In this document: positions 15,001 through 25,643 of the stretch, piece after piece | How positions within the stretch are numbered: the first letter of the stretch is position 1 | Layout of the letters: each line of letters starts with the position of its first letter | From: Toxoplasma gondii ME49 | Lineage: Eukaryota > Apicomplexa > Conoidasida > Eucoccidiorida > Sarcocystidae | Direction: 5' to 3' | NCBI RefSeq assembly: GCF_000006565.2 | Contig: NC_031471.1 | Span: 2,131,688-2,195,687, forward strand | DNA: 64,000 bases | Notes under the pieces: model-generated | Seen by the model: the letters and a program-made list of their open reading frames with translations, nothing else | Database searches by the model: none | Told to the model about the DNA's origin: nothing | Made by a program: the position numbers and the translations under genes

Positions 15001-18000
15001 TGCGTGTGCAGCAGCCTCTGCTTCTCCATACTTTTTCGGTCCGCTTCCTGTCCTAGTCAACCCGGACGAGGAAGCTCTAATGGCGTGGGATGACTGTCGC
15101 CGAAACCGCGCTGTAGAAATAGCGGGACTCCCCGCTGCCCTCCTCGCTCACTCGCCATATGTGGTCGAAGGAGGCGTTTCAGAGTCCGCTATAATGGTTC
15201 GCGGAATGCCCGGAGTGGACGGGGACACAGGAGCGAGCAGTCAGTCGCCTCATGCGTCTCTTTTTCCAGGCGCGTTCTCCCGCACCGCATGCATCCCGCC
15301 ATTCCTTCTTTGCGTCCCAGTGTGCAGCTCAAGTCCGCACCGCCAGCTCCTGCGAGTTCCGTCCCTCCCGCCCTCGGATTGGATTGTCTTCGACGTGCTC
15401 AAGGAAAGCCTGGCAGCGGTCATCGTCCTGTCTCAGTACCTGCCCTTGCCTTCTCCACCGTCGTCAACCGCTACGTTGTCGTCTCATTCGGATCCTCGCG
15501 GCGCCTCAGTGGACCCTAGCAGGGTCGCCCCGTCTGCTACTGTGGGCGCGTCTGCCGCAGTTGTATCCGCAGGCGGGAGCTGTCGCCCCAGTGGTGCGTC
15601 TCCTAAAAAAACGCCGCCGCATCCCCCATGTCAACAGGCAGCGACTGATGTGTCTCTTGTAACACAAGAAACAAGTCCACAGCAGGCAGCGCTTGCGGTG
15701 GCTGCTGCAGCTGCTTCAGGCCTTTCCCAAGTTGCGGCAGATGCGTTTGGGCAAAACTGGTTCTCCTGGGCAACTTCGAGTGTCTCTCCTCCTGCGCCGA
15801 CACCAGATACTTCCCGTCGCGCATCCAATGTTCAAACGGCGACTCCTACCCCTCATGGTGATGAAACTGAACACGGAGGTGGAGATGCAGGGGAATACGA
15901 CGTCACTGCTGGTCGTCTTTCTTACGTTTCCCCTTATGCTTGGACAGAAGAACGACCCCGCAGTACTGAGGAGCACGGCCGAGGAGCCGAAATAGTGCCT
16001 CTTCTGTCATCAAGGGCAGGCGCGGCAGGTGCCGGTCTAGCTTCCTCGAAGCGGTTCGATGCTCTTCGATCCAGTCATTGCCCGGCTGATGGGTGCACGG
16101 CGCCTGTCTTCGATTTGGCAACCAAAGCTGCTCTGGGGGATGGCGGCTCCCGCACGGACGGCGTCGACGAGGGAGGCCGAGGAATTGTGCGTGTAGACAG
16201 CGATTCTCCGGATGCGCTGATTCATCGTTTCTTGTACGTCCCCTCGTATCTTTCGACACGCCTAGCACGAACGGAACTTCAGACGCCTGTCGCAAAACTG
16301 GGTTCGACGCCATGTCATTCACTTTTGTCCAGAGAAGTGCGTCTCCTGAGGCTGCAGCAGCGTGCAAGAGAAGCGTATACTCGAGGGCTTTTTGGCGTGT
16401 TGCAGAATCCCAACGTCGACGGAGGCTTCTGGGGCCGCAGCAATACGCGCTTTAGTGACGAGTCTTCAGATGAGGAGCAAGCCAGCGCTTCAGCGTGGCG
16501 CGGGTTGCGCGCCGCTCGAACTGAGAGACAGACCGGCGATTTGGGGCAGAGCATTGACACAGATGTTTCTGCCTCTTCCTTCCAAACCGGCCTAAGATCT
16601 TCCGCCGGATATATCGGGTTCACCGCAACCGAGAAAGACGGTTGGACGTCATCCACTGGAGTCGGAGGTCTGACTGGACAAGCGTTTGAGCGCCGCGGCC
16701 CGGAACGCGAAATGGAGCGGCAACAAAGTGGAAACGTATTTGATCCCGAAGGCGCAAGCGACAGAATCGTGGGGTGGTGTGGTGTAGATCGCGGAGGGTA
16801 CGTGAACATTCCCGTCTTCATGTCTCCGTTTTTCCACGCGTTTCAAGCGAGTGCGTCGCAGGCTCTTTCAGCCGGCCAGTCGCGCGCTGGCACGTCGGCA
16901 GGCCGAAGGGGAGTCATACCGAGCCTGTGGAGTGCGGAAGATACCACGGAGAATCAGAGCGAGCCGACAGGGAATCTCGAAACCGAAAAGACACCTCGAA
17001 TGAAAAGTCGTGACGATCGACAGAAGCCGGCAACCCAACAACTCCCTTACATGTTCTATCTCTGCGGCGAGGATGAAGAGCGCCAGATGATTCTTCAACA
17101 GCATGGGCAGACGCCGTCATCCGAGGCCGATTCTCAACGCAGACTACAAAGCGCTGGTTTTGTCTGTGGTCAGCAGCTCTCGGCTGGGGGTCGCCAACGT
17201 GTTCAGTCACTGCGAGAAGCGCAGCAGGAACAAGGGGGAGCCCCGAATCGTTCTTCAGCTGCAAGTCAGTCCCGTCACCAGGATGCGGAGACGAAGGGCG
17301 GCGGACCGCCGGCTGGGCACGAGCTGGGAGTTTCCCGAGCTCCGAGCCGTCGAAGCTCATGTGTGTCCAGTAGCTCCTCTTCTTCAGATACGTTCGTGCG
17401 TCTGCAGGCACAGCAAGTCGCAGAGGAAACAGCGCTTCTCTTGCAGCTGCCTCCACCTCCGTTGCCGCTGCCTCCTACACCGGATCCGCCTCTTGTTGAA
17501 CTTCGCGTGTGCGTTCCGCAGTTGGTAATATCTGTCGTCGCCAACACGATGCAGAAGAATCCACTCACGCGTCAGATCGTGAGAGCTCCTGACGAGCTGA
17601 TGCTCTTCTCCGTCGACTACTTTTCTTTCCTCTTCGCTGCAAGCGACAATCACCAGGTTGTTGCGGCGGCTGTGCAGGATCTTCAGGTAGACAACATGCG
17701 CACCCATGCGTTGTATCCGGTTCTCCTCCAGAGGGCGTTGAGACCGGTTGATCCCCCTCTGGCGGAGGCCGCGGCCCCTCTCAGCGTCGCCTCAGGCCGA
17801 ACAGATCTGTGGCGCGGGGTCAGTCCAGTGGCAGGGAGTGCAATCTACTCAGTTTCCAAGCCCATTTGCGAGCTTCTTCTCAAACGACGCCTGCCGCTTA
17901 GCCATAGGGCCCGGAGTGGAGGTGAAGACGTTTTCTACGTAGACAACTTCACTCTGTCCATTGTACCGCTCTCCGTTCGTCTCGACCTTGATTTCGTCGA

Positions 18001-21000
18001 AGCTTGCCAGAAGGCCTTGCGTTCCCTGCAGCGCGCTGCCACATTGCCTTTCACCGCGTCTACTTCGGATAGTCTCCAGAGCGCTGGGGGTCCTGAATCT
18101 AGAACTGATGCGCCGACCGGTGCCTCTCTGGGCGGTGCTGGAGTCGTGAAAGAAAACGCAGATTTCCATGCCGATGGAGACAGCCTGTTTTCAGGAAGTC
18201 AACCGAGTCAGCAACTCGCAGATCGCGGGTCTTCAGGGGACGGAAACAGGGGCATGAGTTCAGACGGTACAGTGGTTGGGGACTCGGGCTCTCCACAGCG
18301 TCGGTACAGCGGCACTCCGACACGTGGAACCCATTTCTCCGGGACGGACCTTCGGGAGGAAGCAAGCAAAGCTGGTGGTGGTGATACTGGCAGCAGTAAA
18401 GGAACCAGTGTAGCGAGTAGTTTCGTAGGTCCGATCGCTGCTCGTTTTTCCCCAGAGGCTGCCTGCGGGTGGCGACCGTACGTAGGTTGTGCATCGACGC
18501 GGGGCGATACCTTTCTCGGCCACAGCTTCTCGCGTCGTATTTCTGGAGACGTTGTCGGAAGGGCTTTGGTAGGAGCGGCAGGCCGAGAAGAGAGGGAGTC
18601 AGCGGACGAAAGAACCGCCTCTTCTCTTCATGTTCTGTCTGAGTCTCCAGTCACAGGTCTAGTTCTTCTGCCCCGCCTTCCGCCGGTGTCTTCAGCTCTG
18701 CAGCAAAGTCCAGTACGGCGTTTCTGTATCAACCGTTTAGTTATCGAGCAGATTCTCGCTTCATTTTCCTTCCGCACGGACGTCAATCCTCTCTCATCTT
18801 TATCTCATCGTCACTGGTTCATCCGAGCTCTTCTCTCTCTTTCGTCGATAGAAGAAGCCTCTCTTGGTTTCAACGCTGTCGTCTTGCCGACCCGAACGCC
18901 GACGTCCGCCTCACCAGACCGCGATGTGGCTCTTCTGGAACCGACTGAACAAGGTCAAGTCTGCATCCCGTTAGGGGAGTTGATCAAGCGGCTCTCCCAG
19001 GCCTATCGTCAGCAGTTGCTCTGGCAGCTGTCTCACTTTGTCGCGTCCATTGACATACTGGGGAACCCGGCTCGGTCACTCGCTCACATGCGCGAAGGCG
19101 TTCGCGATCTGGCGCTGCATCCAATTCACGCCGCTGAAAGAGGCGACGATGTCCTGGAAGGGGTATACAAGGGAGCGACGAGTTTTATCAGGCACACAGG
19201 TACGGTCAAGAGATGAAGGGGGGAAACGGACGCCGTGTTGGTGCGAGGGAAGACGAAGTTGTGAGAAATAGAACGCAGAGCCGATTCAGTTCTCGTGAGA
19301 TTAGCAGCAGCGTGTTTCGGGAGTTGCTTTGCTGACCGTGCAGCCACAACGCATGGATGGGAAGAACTGCGTGACTGTGTCCCTGATCGACAGCAGGGGT
19401 TTTGTTACTCGTGTGCCTCTGTTGCAGGTTACGGCTTCTTTGGTGGCTTGTCGCGCATGGCTGGTGTGGCATCCGACTCTCTTGGTAAGCTTACAAAGCC
19501 ATTCAATTATCAGTGTTTAGTCTGGGCACACATATACCACGTGGATATGAATATCTCTGCGTAGTGTGTGCGGTCTGCATTGCTTTCATAATATAAACCT
19601 ATCGCCCATCGCTTTTAAAGGTGGCAGTGCGTCACGCCCAGGTAACTGTGTGTCCGCAGCTAAGTCCCAGGATGCTCTAAACATTTAGGACTTCTGTTTT
19701 GCTTCGGCTGCTGTCCTGCAACTGTCATCGTTTGCCAAAGTACATAGTTGGAGACATGGCATCCTTCAGAGTGCGTTGTTTGTTGTGTAATGTTCAAGTG
19801 GAGTTTTCGTAGGCACTGACGTTTCTCACTTGTCCTATACCTGAGAGTTTAGCAGTAAGGATCAGTGATTCCTACTGATCACGCAACTGGTTGCTCTCGC
19901 GATATACTCAAAGGTGGAGACAACATGGTTTGTATGGTAGTCTACCTTTAACAATGGTGCTCGCAAAGCTGCTTCGAACAGTCGATTCTGGTTGGTCACT
20001 CTTTCAGGTGCTCTCACTCTGGACGACGCCTACGTCAACCGTCGCCAGCAGCAACAGCGACGCCAGCGTCCTCGAGACGTCCAGGAGGGGATAACCTTTG
20101 GTGCAGAAGCTTTCGGCAAGGCGGTTCTGGGAGGGATTACAGGTAGGTGCATACAACGTGAATACGCATCATGACTCTGCTGTTCCTGCTGCGCGCCACT
20201 TCCTGATTTGACGCTTTGAAACGCGTCCAAAATCGAATTCACTTAGATTTCGGAGACATTTTGCAGTGTGCACTGGGCGTAGTGACGATACCAGCTGCAT
20301 TCCAGAATCAAGTTCTCCGGGAAGACAAGGGGACTGGTGAATCCTTCGTCAACATTGGTCCGCAGTCTCCTCTCACGCGCACCTGTTTGCCTGCGGTAGG
20401 TACCGGGGCTGGCAGTTGCTGCCGCTCTTCGTCGAAGCAGGCAGACAGAATGTGCAACTGCTCTCGGTGGACGTGATTAGTTTTTCACGAACGCTTTCAC
20501 AGCCTCTCTCGTCCAAAGGGCGTCAGTGTCTCGTGGACTCTGATTCTCTATGGGATGTCCAGAACGCTCGGTTGTTGAGACGATGTGGCGCTCCAGAAGA
20601 ATGTGCGTTACGATGCGTCTATTCGTGAACATTAGGGGGGTTGTGCGTTGATATGCGTGATGTCAAGTGTGGCCCTTCGCGAGGCGACCTCATCCCCGCG
20701 GGCATCAGGGGAAGTATCCATTTCCCAAGTGAAATGTACCACGAGTTTCGGTTATGTCCATGGTTCCTAGGGCTCATTGAGGAGCCTATGAAAGGCGCCA
20801 CTGAAGAGGGAGTAGAAGGTCTACTCAAAGGCGCAGGCAAAGGTCTTCTTGGATTGGTCGTCAAACCATTGACAGGTGTTCTAGATTTCGCGCAGAAGAC
20901 AGCAGAAGGCATAAAGGTAACTCACCAGACGCGTGGACGATCCCAGTTTCTCTGTAGTATGACGAGGAAGGAATTTAGAGGTAATTATGTATTCTCGTTG

Positions 21001-22679
21001 TTGTCATGTTCCTTTTCTCATCCTAGTGCGTCACTATCTCCGTTTACAACTTTTATGAACAATCCTGATACGTCTGAGTGTTCAGCTTCACATCGCGGAT
21101 CGCGTAGCAACACACGTGAGGGTCCAGATTTTCGCAGCTGGTGTGAAAAAGTTCTCTAGGTGTGATTGCTTTTGTAAGGCGGCGGTACAGATGACAGCGT
21201 TTCGCCTGTGCTCAGGAATACGGCGGATCAACCGGAATTACAATCGAGACTTTCGTCTCCTTATGAGGCTGAATCCCAGACGAACAAAGAGCGGAGGATG
21301 CGGGGCGATGTTTTGGCAGTCGGTGCGGCTTTTCTTTTCGAATCTTCAAGCCTTAGAAATCCTCCATTAAGGCGCCAGGCAAATTGTAGCAACTGTGAAT
21401 CTACTTCGATGTCATTTGAGGATTTGTCTTGCTGTGACGTAGGAGCTCTCCCAAGTTGATCCTGCTAGGCGAACAAGGCGGCGCCTTCCTCGTCTACTTC
21501 TAGGGCAGGAAAGACTCCTAGTCCCATACGATGAGGAGGCAGCAAGGGTGAAGGAATGTCTAAATGATGTTGACGGTGTCTGCTGGTACGTCGTCAAAGG
21601 ACACCTGCATATATGTATATATGAATGTATGCTGTTTACATGGTCACAACGTTCCAGCAAACGGGCATATTTTCTTCCGTAAGGGGTTGACTTAGTGTGC
21701 TGTTTCAGACATCGGAAGTATCCCGTACTGAGCACGCGTGGCCCAGCTGACGGGTTGTAGCTGCCGACGAAAGTGGCGATGGGGGGGAATGTAGCGGTTA
21801 CGTATGGCAAAGGGAAGCGCATGTACTGGCGACACGTATGTCGACAGTAGCCACGTTGCAGCAGCATTCGTTGAAGCCGCGCCTTTCGAGCCAGGGTCGC
21901 CAAACGATACCTCACTAACAATGTACTTCTAGGGAGTGGATGTGGTCCCTCTACTAGCCAACGACAGCACTGTCAAGCCGAGTGACAGTTTCATGGATGA
22001 TACAGTGTTCAGACTAACTGTACCGCAATAACAGTTTATTCTGATGTGGACGTGGGTTGTCGCGGGGTGTACTGAACCCGTGGAGTCCTCTGTATGCTTG
22101 AAGCAGTGATGAGCACGGTGAATATCCGAAGCTGAGGAACTCCATCCAGGGGGCTACTGAAGATGTGTACTACATTTGTCATTTATATAAACAAGGGCGC
22201 AAAACTCCGGAAATGGCACTGCCGCGTACTGAACCCAACTCTGCCCCCACCGCCAGTCTGGTCTCCGCTGTTTGTCGTTGTTGCGCAGGTCGACGATCCC
22301 GTTCCTGTCTTTTCTGTATGACATTCCTTTCCACAACTTGGTGGTCACCACGGACACCCATTTGTTGCAGTTCCGGTTGCCTCCTGCGACCTCCAGCAGT
22401 GACCAGACGCAACTAATAATGATTCTTCCACTGTACCTCCTCGTTTCCGTCCATCGGTTTAGTACCAAGCCACGGAGTCCTGACCAGAAACGCCGAGTCG
22501 GAATTCTTCTTGCCATTCGAAGCCGGAAAGCACGAAACCAGTCCCTACAGTCCGACAGGTTCCAGCAGCTTGATAAACCAGCCGCCGACGGGGATCCTGT
22601 GCACAAGTATATCTGGTGCTCATCGGCTGAAACGCAACGGCAAATGGACACGATCGTGCGTGAAGCCCTGGGGCGGTAA
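1..22679 (+). CDS. VPS13: VPS13-family giant bridge-like lipid-transfer protein, 3' part of gene (5' end outside window)
   Basis: VPS13 proteins are rod-shaped channels that move bulk phospholipid between organelles at membrane contact sites. My splice model is: exon <2-2483, 3008-3192, 3465-4070, 4706-19199, 19428-19484, 20008-20142, 20771-20916, 21443-21585 and 22289-22679 (stop TAA). All introns begin GT and end AG, and all phases agree, giving 6,212 residues in the window. The reading frame is open at the left edge, so the chorein N-terminus is upstream. Family signatures seen are: hydrophobic 'extended chorein'-type strands in the early exons (for example LKVDMGSIELVYLHKKFW near 1420 and LHLLSYDVTIRSPVVFVPG near 1910), five or six adaptor-binding repeats, an APT1-like segment, the motif SIDILGNP near 19050, glycine-rich amphipathic C-terminal exons and a terminal PH-like exon. 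Human members have about 3,100-4,400 residues; this one is enlarged by low-complexity Ser/Glu/Arg/Ala insertions. The family assignment is firm. The exon 3 donor (4070) is the least certain junction, and the paralogue (A/C-like or D-like) is not assigned. Confidence 0.9.
4706..19199 (+). CDS. VPS13: VPS13 exon 4: 14.5-kb giant exon (central RBG, adaptor-binding and APT1 regions)
   Basis: This uninterrupted exon encodes about 4,831 residues. The acceptor is the AG at 4704-4705, because an in-frame TAG at 4703-4705 forbids an earlier start. The donor is GT at 19200, which leaves one nucleotide of a split Gly codon. Conserved islands are separated by long hydrophilic stretches rich in Ser, Glu, Gly and Arg (for example 8060-8790 and 9000-9780). 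These stretches have no recognisable fold and look like the lineage-specific insertions common in T. gondii proteins. Islands recognised are: strand-rich lipid-channel segments at 4800-4990, 6900-7080, 7320-7440, 7860-8010 and 8800-8920; adaptor-binding repeats at 9820-15450; an APT1-like segment at 17480-18050; and the C-terminal helical segment at 18720-19199. Three alanine-rich tracts lie at about 12485-12565, 14440-14500 and 15680-15730. An exon this long with no stop codon, together with the conserved islands, excludes chance. Confidence 0.9.
9820..15450 (+). other. VPS13 adaptor-binding (VAB, formerly SHR-BD/DUF1162) repeat region
   Basis: The VAB domain of VPS13 recruits the protein to particular membranes by binding proline-motif adaptors; each of its six beta repeats carries a conserved Asn. 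Five such repeats can be read, with the Asn codons at about 9844 (VVKNETGMLLHVDV), 10901 (VLLYNKCFVPVEV), 11681 (PFRVNCRLESL), 13001 (FYLVINATFYPISIRQ) and 14390 (ITVRNHSRWPLLLRQ). A sixth candidate near 15383 (WIVFDVLKESLAAVIVL) has Asp-Val where the Asn is expected. The repeats are 260-460 residues apart, wider than in animals and yeast, because of long insertions between them. Assignment rests on motif reading only. Confidence 0.7.
17480..19199 (+). other. VPS13 APT1-like and C-terminal (ATG2_C-like) region
   Basis: From about 17486 the translation reads LLVELRVCVPQLVISVV, followed by LFSVDYFSFLF and a VQDLQVDN motif. This matches the VPS13 pattern in which a strand precedes 'LQIDNQ'. FYVDNFTLSIVPLSVRLD follows near 17935. 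At about 18960-19110 comes a helical stretch (LIKRLSQAYRQQLLWQLSHFV, then ASIDILGNPARSL and GVRDL), equivalent to the family motif 'YxxQLLxQLYKILGSxDxxGNPxxL' and the start of the amphipathic ATG2_C-like helices that bind lipid droplets or mitochondria in other species. Serine- and glycine-rich insertions occupy about 18050-18650. Confidence 0.75.
19428..21585 (+). CDS. VPS13: VPS13 exons 5-8: glycine-rich ATG2_C-like C-terminal segment
   Basis: Four small exons can be placed by family motif and splice phase. 19428-19484 encodes GYGFFGGLSRMAGVASDSLG. 20008-20142 encodes ALTLDDAYVNRRQQQ followed by GITFGAEAFGKAVLGGITG. 20771-20916 encodes LIEEPMKGATEEGVEGLLKG and ends AQKTAEGIK. 21443-21585 begins ELSQVDPARRTRRRLPRLLL and contains LVPYDEEAARV. 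These align in order with the VPS13 consensus 'GxFGxxSKITGxxGKGLAALTxDxxY', 'GITxGxxGLxxGxxxGITG', 'PxKGAxxxGxxGFxKGxGKGLxG' and 'RxPRxxxxxxxxRPYxxxEA'. The phases are 1, 1, 1, 0 and 2 at successive donors and fit each acceptor. An alternative extra exon between 20917 and 21442 was considered and rejected. Confidence 0.85.
22289..22679 (+). CDS. VPS13: VPS13 terminal exon: PH-like domain and stop
   Basis: The acceptor AG at 22287-22288 supplies one nucleotide (g) that completes a Trp codon with the phase-2 donor at 21585. The 129 following codons run to TAA at 22677-22679. The segment STIPFLSFLYDIPFHNLVV leads into TTDTHLLQFRLPP, resembling the beta strands of the VPS13 C-terminal PH-like domain ('...LLVTxxRVLxx'). 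The ending YIWCSSAETQRQMDTIVREA looks like the closing strand and helix of a PH fold. The intron would be 21586-22288 (703 bp). Assignment of this exon is by phase, position and motif; similarity is weaker than for the preceding exons. Confidence 0.7.
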
Positions 22680-25475
22680 TGAGGACGTGGAAGACACTGA
22701 AAAGTAGCGAGTCCCGCTGTCGCATTGTGTAGCGGTGGAGCAACTGGATGGCGATGGGCTGTGTGTTTATCGCATACGCCTTCCTTGAAGCGTTTATGAT
22801 CTTGTGCACTTATTGTTTTCGTGTCCAGTGTTGAGACCACGTGGTTTTCATGGTGACTCCTGTGTCGAGATGCAATAATCCGTGCGGACGGGATGTCAAG
22901 AGCTTACGAATCGTTGATACTTCTTCAAATTACTCCGCAATGCACGTTTCGTGTTCCCTTCACCTCAAGCGAACCTTCTGACTCAAACGTGATACTCGTT
23001 TCAGACCGCGTGGTCTGCCAATACAGGCAAGCCCCCGTCAACTTGGCTTCTGTGCCTTATACCTGAAATTGTGTGTCCGCCCTACGTTACCTGTCCACCG
23101 TTACTATGTCCTTGCGCTTTCGCCACATCAGAGAGACTGTAAATCTACTTTTTGGGGAGAGTCGCAGCATGCGCAACGCTACTGAGGCGCGTATTCCCTA
23201 GTGGTTGGTGACTTCTCGTAAACCATTCTCTCAGTGCAGGTGACAGCTCTGCGGTGGAAAGAAGGGCAGCCGTGTGGCATCGTCCACGTGTATGTCGAAG
23301 GCAGAGTGTCGTGCATATGAAATTGCAGAATATGTATCAGCTCCCCACGTCCAGCCACACACGTAACTTCTTCCGACTTCTGTTACGTCCACATAAAGGC
23401 GCTTGACACGCTGTGTGGAATCTTTTGAGCTGAATGAATTTCAAATCCACTCACGGACGGACGGAGGAAGCTGTACCGTCGCTTACAGGCGTTTCTGGCA
23501 CGTTTCCTCACCCCCACGAGACTTCATCCTCTTGGCGCGAGAGCGGTGCGACCTCAAAGAAATTACTGAGAAGATTGCGTATCCGCTACAGAACCACAGC
23601 GGGGGATCAGGTGACTGAGTGATGATATATGAAATCGGTCGAAGCTCGAGCAGACCTCGAAGTAGCCTTGCCTGTGCTTGCTGTCTCCCACCTTTGCTGT
23701 GAACACCAAACATTGTTGAGGGCGCGTAGCGCGTTCTCCGCCTCTGAAAGTGTGTCTTCTACACTGTCCACCGCACTGTTCTTGGTCATGACAGATCCGT
23801 CGACCTTGGAAACGCGCGGGTGCCATTACCGCAGTACAAGCGATTGAGGGAAACTGTTTTCCCACTGTCGTCGATAATAACATGTCTATGTAGCTCCTGA
23901 CCCTTTGCGTGTTACCTCCCAACAGAATTCCCAGATCGTTATCACTCGTGTCGGAGTCGACGTCCCCTCCCTTTGGTACACGGCAAAGAATTCCTGTTGA
24001 AAGGTCAAGCGAATCAACCACCCATGTCCCCGTTGAGAAACTATACTATTAGACCTGCGGTGTAATATAACTAGGAGCTCAAGCCATATCCACGTAATAA
24101 AGCCTCTGAGGTGGCCCAGTCAACGAATATGTTCCTACGAGTGGGGAGCCGCATGTAACACCATCGCCCGAGCACTTTTACTACTGCAGTTTCGCAGGAC
24201 TTTATCCTCCCACGCAAGCGTCGACCGTATGGAAGCGAAGTAAATTGGGAGAAACGCTTGCCCGGTTCCTCGCACAAAGTACGACTACCTGCAAAGCGGC
24301 ATGCCAACAGCCTTTGAATGGGCATTTTTTTTCTGAAAACTCCCTCTCCTACGGTATGCGCGGAGCCACGCCGCTCAAACTGGTGACCTCAGGAAAGATC
24401 AACCGCGAGATGCGTTTTCTGGTTGGCACTGCGAATCCGTGTCAGAAGAAAGTCACTGCATGCAGCAATGCGCCAGGTGATCGATTGTTCTGCGCTTTGC
24501 GCAGTCGCCCAGGTGGCTAAGCGTGGGGCAGAACACAGTTGTCTAGGTCGCCCTCCCCACCAGCGCACCAGGTGTGGGCTTTCCAGGGACGCTTAGCGAC
24601 TGAAGCGGGAAGATACTAGGAAGATCCGTGAACGGTTGAAGAGGCGACGTGGCCCGCATGGGCGGTCGAATGGGAATTCCTGGGGAAATCCAAGACGAAC
24701 ATCAGAGAAAATGATGGAGCGAAAGTGTTAGGCCCGTGATTCGTTTCTTCCTCAACCCGTCTCTGGCCTTTGTAAGTGAAGAAAAAAGACGTGGTCCCTC
24801 TCTTTTCTTCGGCCTGGTGTAAAAATGTAACAGCGAGAGCGTGTCGGTAGTTCAGCCATGACGAAGGAGGGATGGGAAAAAGGATGGTCGTGGCCAGTAC
24901 GGTGCGGGATTCGTCGAATTCGCGTTTTTCTTGTCGATATATATCCTGCTGGAGTTGATTCTCTCCCACGGGAAAGGGCTGCGGAGCGATATTCCCTTGC
25001 CGCCGCATATTTTTCTTTTCACGCGCCCGCCCTCTGCAGTCGATACCCCAAGCGACAATTTGGGTTCAGCCCTATGGACTCGGTTTCCTCTGGTGCCACT
25101 TTACATCGTGATACATTTTCTTGTTATTCTATAAGAAAAGACAGGCAGGCGTAGACGCCGCATTACTGAATATAAAACCCAATACTGCGGTCTCTCCGCA
25201 AAGGGGGGGAATGCCGTAACTGTGGCACTATCTCTAGTGGCAACTCCATTGGCCATCTGCGGTTGTTCCATGCCGTCTCCTATTGCGACGTCTGCGGTAA
25301 AACAGGCGATGTTCTAAAGATAATTGTCAGGGCTGGTGCCGAAGTTTTTACGTACCGGGGACTAAAGGTTTTTGTCATCTTTTGGTTGTGTGGCAGTGTG
25401 AACTGGGGCCACTAGGCGCAAAACAGTTCCAGTCTTCCCAGGGTAGCTCGCTTCCAAATCAGTGCTTCAGTTTTT
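22680..25475. other. Spacer between VPS13 and RPS6, no gene recognised
   Basis: This 2.8-kb stretch should hold the VPS13 3' UTR and the RPS6 promoter. Open frames here are short (under about 150 codons), overlap on both strands and resemble nothing I know. A palindromic CTGCATGCAG lies at 24456-24465. Its core resembles the GCATGC-type element reported upstream of T. gondii ribosomal-protein genes, but at about 1.2 kb from the start codon the match may be accidental. Confidence 0.5.
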
Positions 25476-25633
25476 GTAAGGGCCTCCCCCCCCCCCCAAT
25501 GCTGCATCCTGGTGTCTCTTCGCTTTTATGTCAGTAAATGGCAGGTTGACGTTTGCGTGTGGTGTTGTGTAGCAGGCTGCACCCTAATCGCCGTCATCGT
25601 TTTTCTCTTTGGACCTGCCGACTTCCTTACCAG
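25476..25633 (+). promoter_or_regulatory. Candidate 5'-UTR intron of RPS6, containing a C12 homopolymer
   Basis: A strong donor (GTAAGG) stands at 25476 and a pyrimidine-rich acceptor ending ttccttaccag at 25633, only 10 nt before the RPS6 ATG. The frame of RPS6 stays open upstream to about 25512 but encodes nothing resembling eS6 there, so this stretch is probably non-coding. A run of twelve C occupies 25486-25497. The intron is inferred from splice signals alone; an alternative acceptor (gtgtagcag) lies near 25575. Confidence 0.35.
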
Positions 25634-25643
25634 TTTCTCCAAG

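Noticed and set aside
21208..21459. Possible extra VPS13 exon containing RLSSPYEAESQ
   Set aside because: It vaguely resembles the family 'RPYxxxEAE' motif, but its frame does not fit the phase-0 donor at 20916, and the better motif (LVPYDEEAARV) is in the next exon, which fits directly.
24456..24465. CTGCATGCAG palindrome as an RPS6 promoter element
   Set aside because: The core resembles a reported ribosomal-protein promoter motif, but it is about 1.2 kb from the start codon and isolated, so I do not call it a regulatory site.
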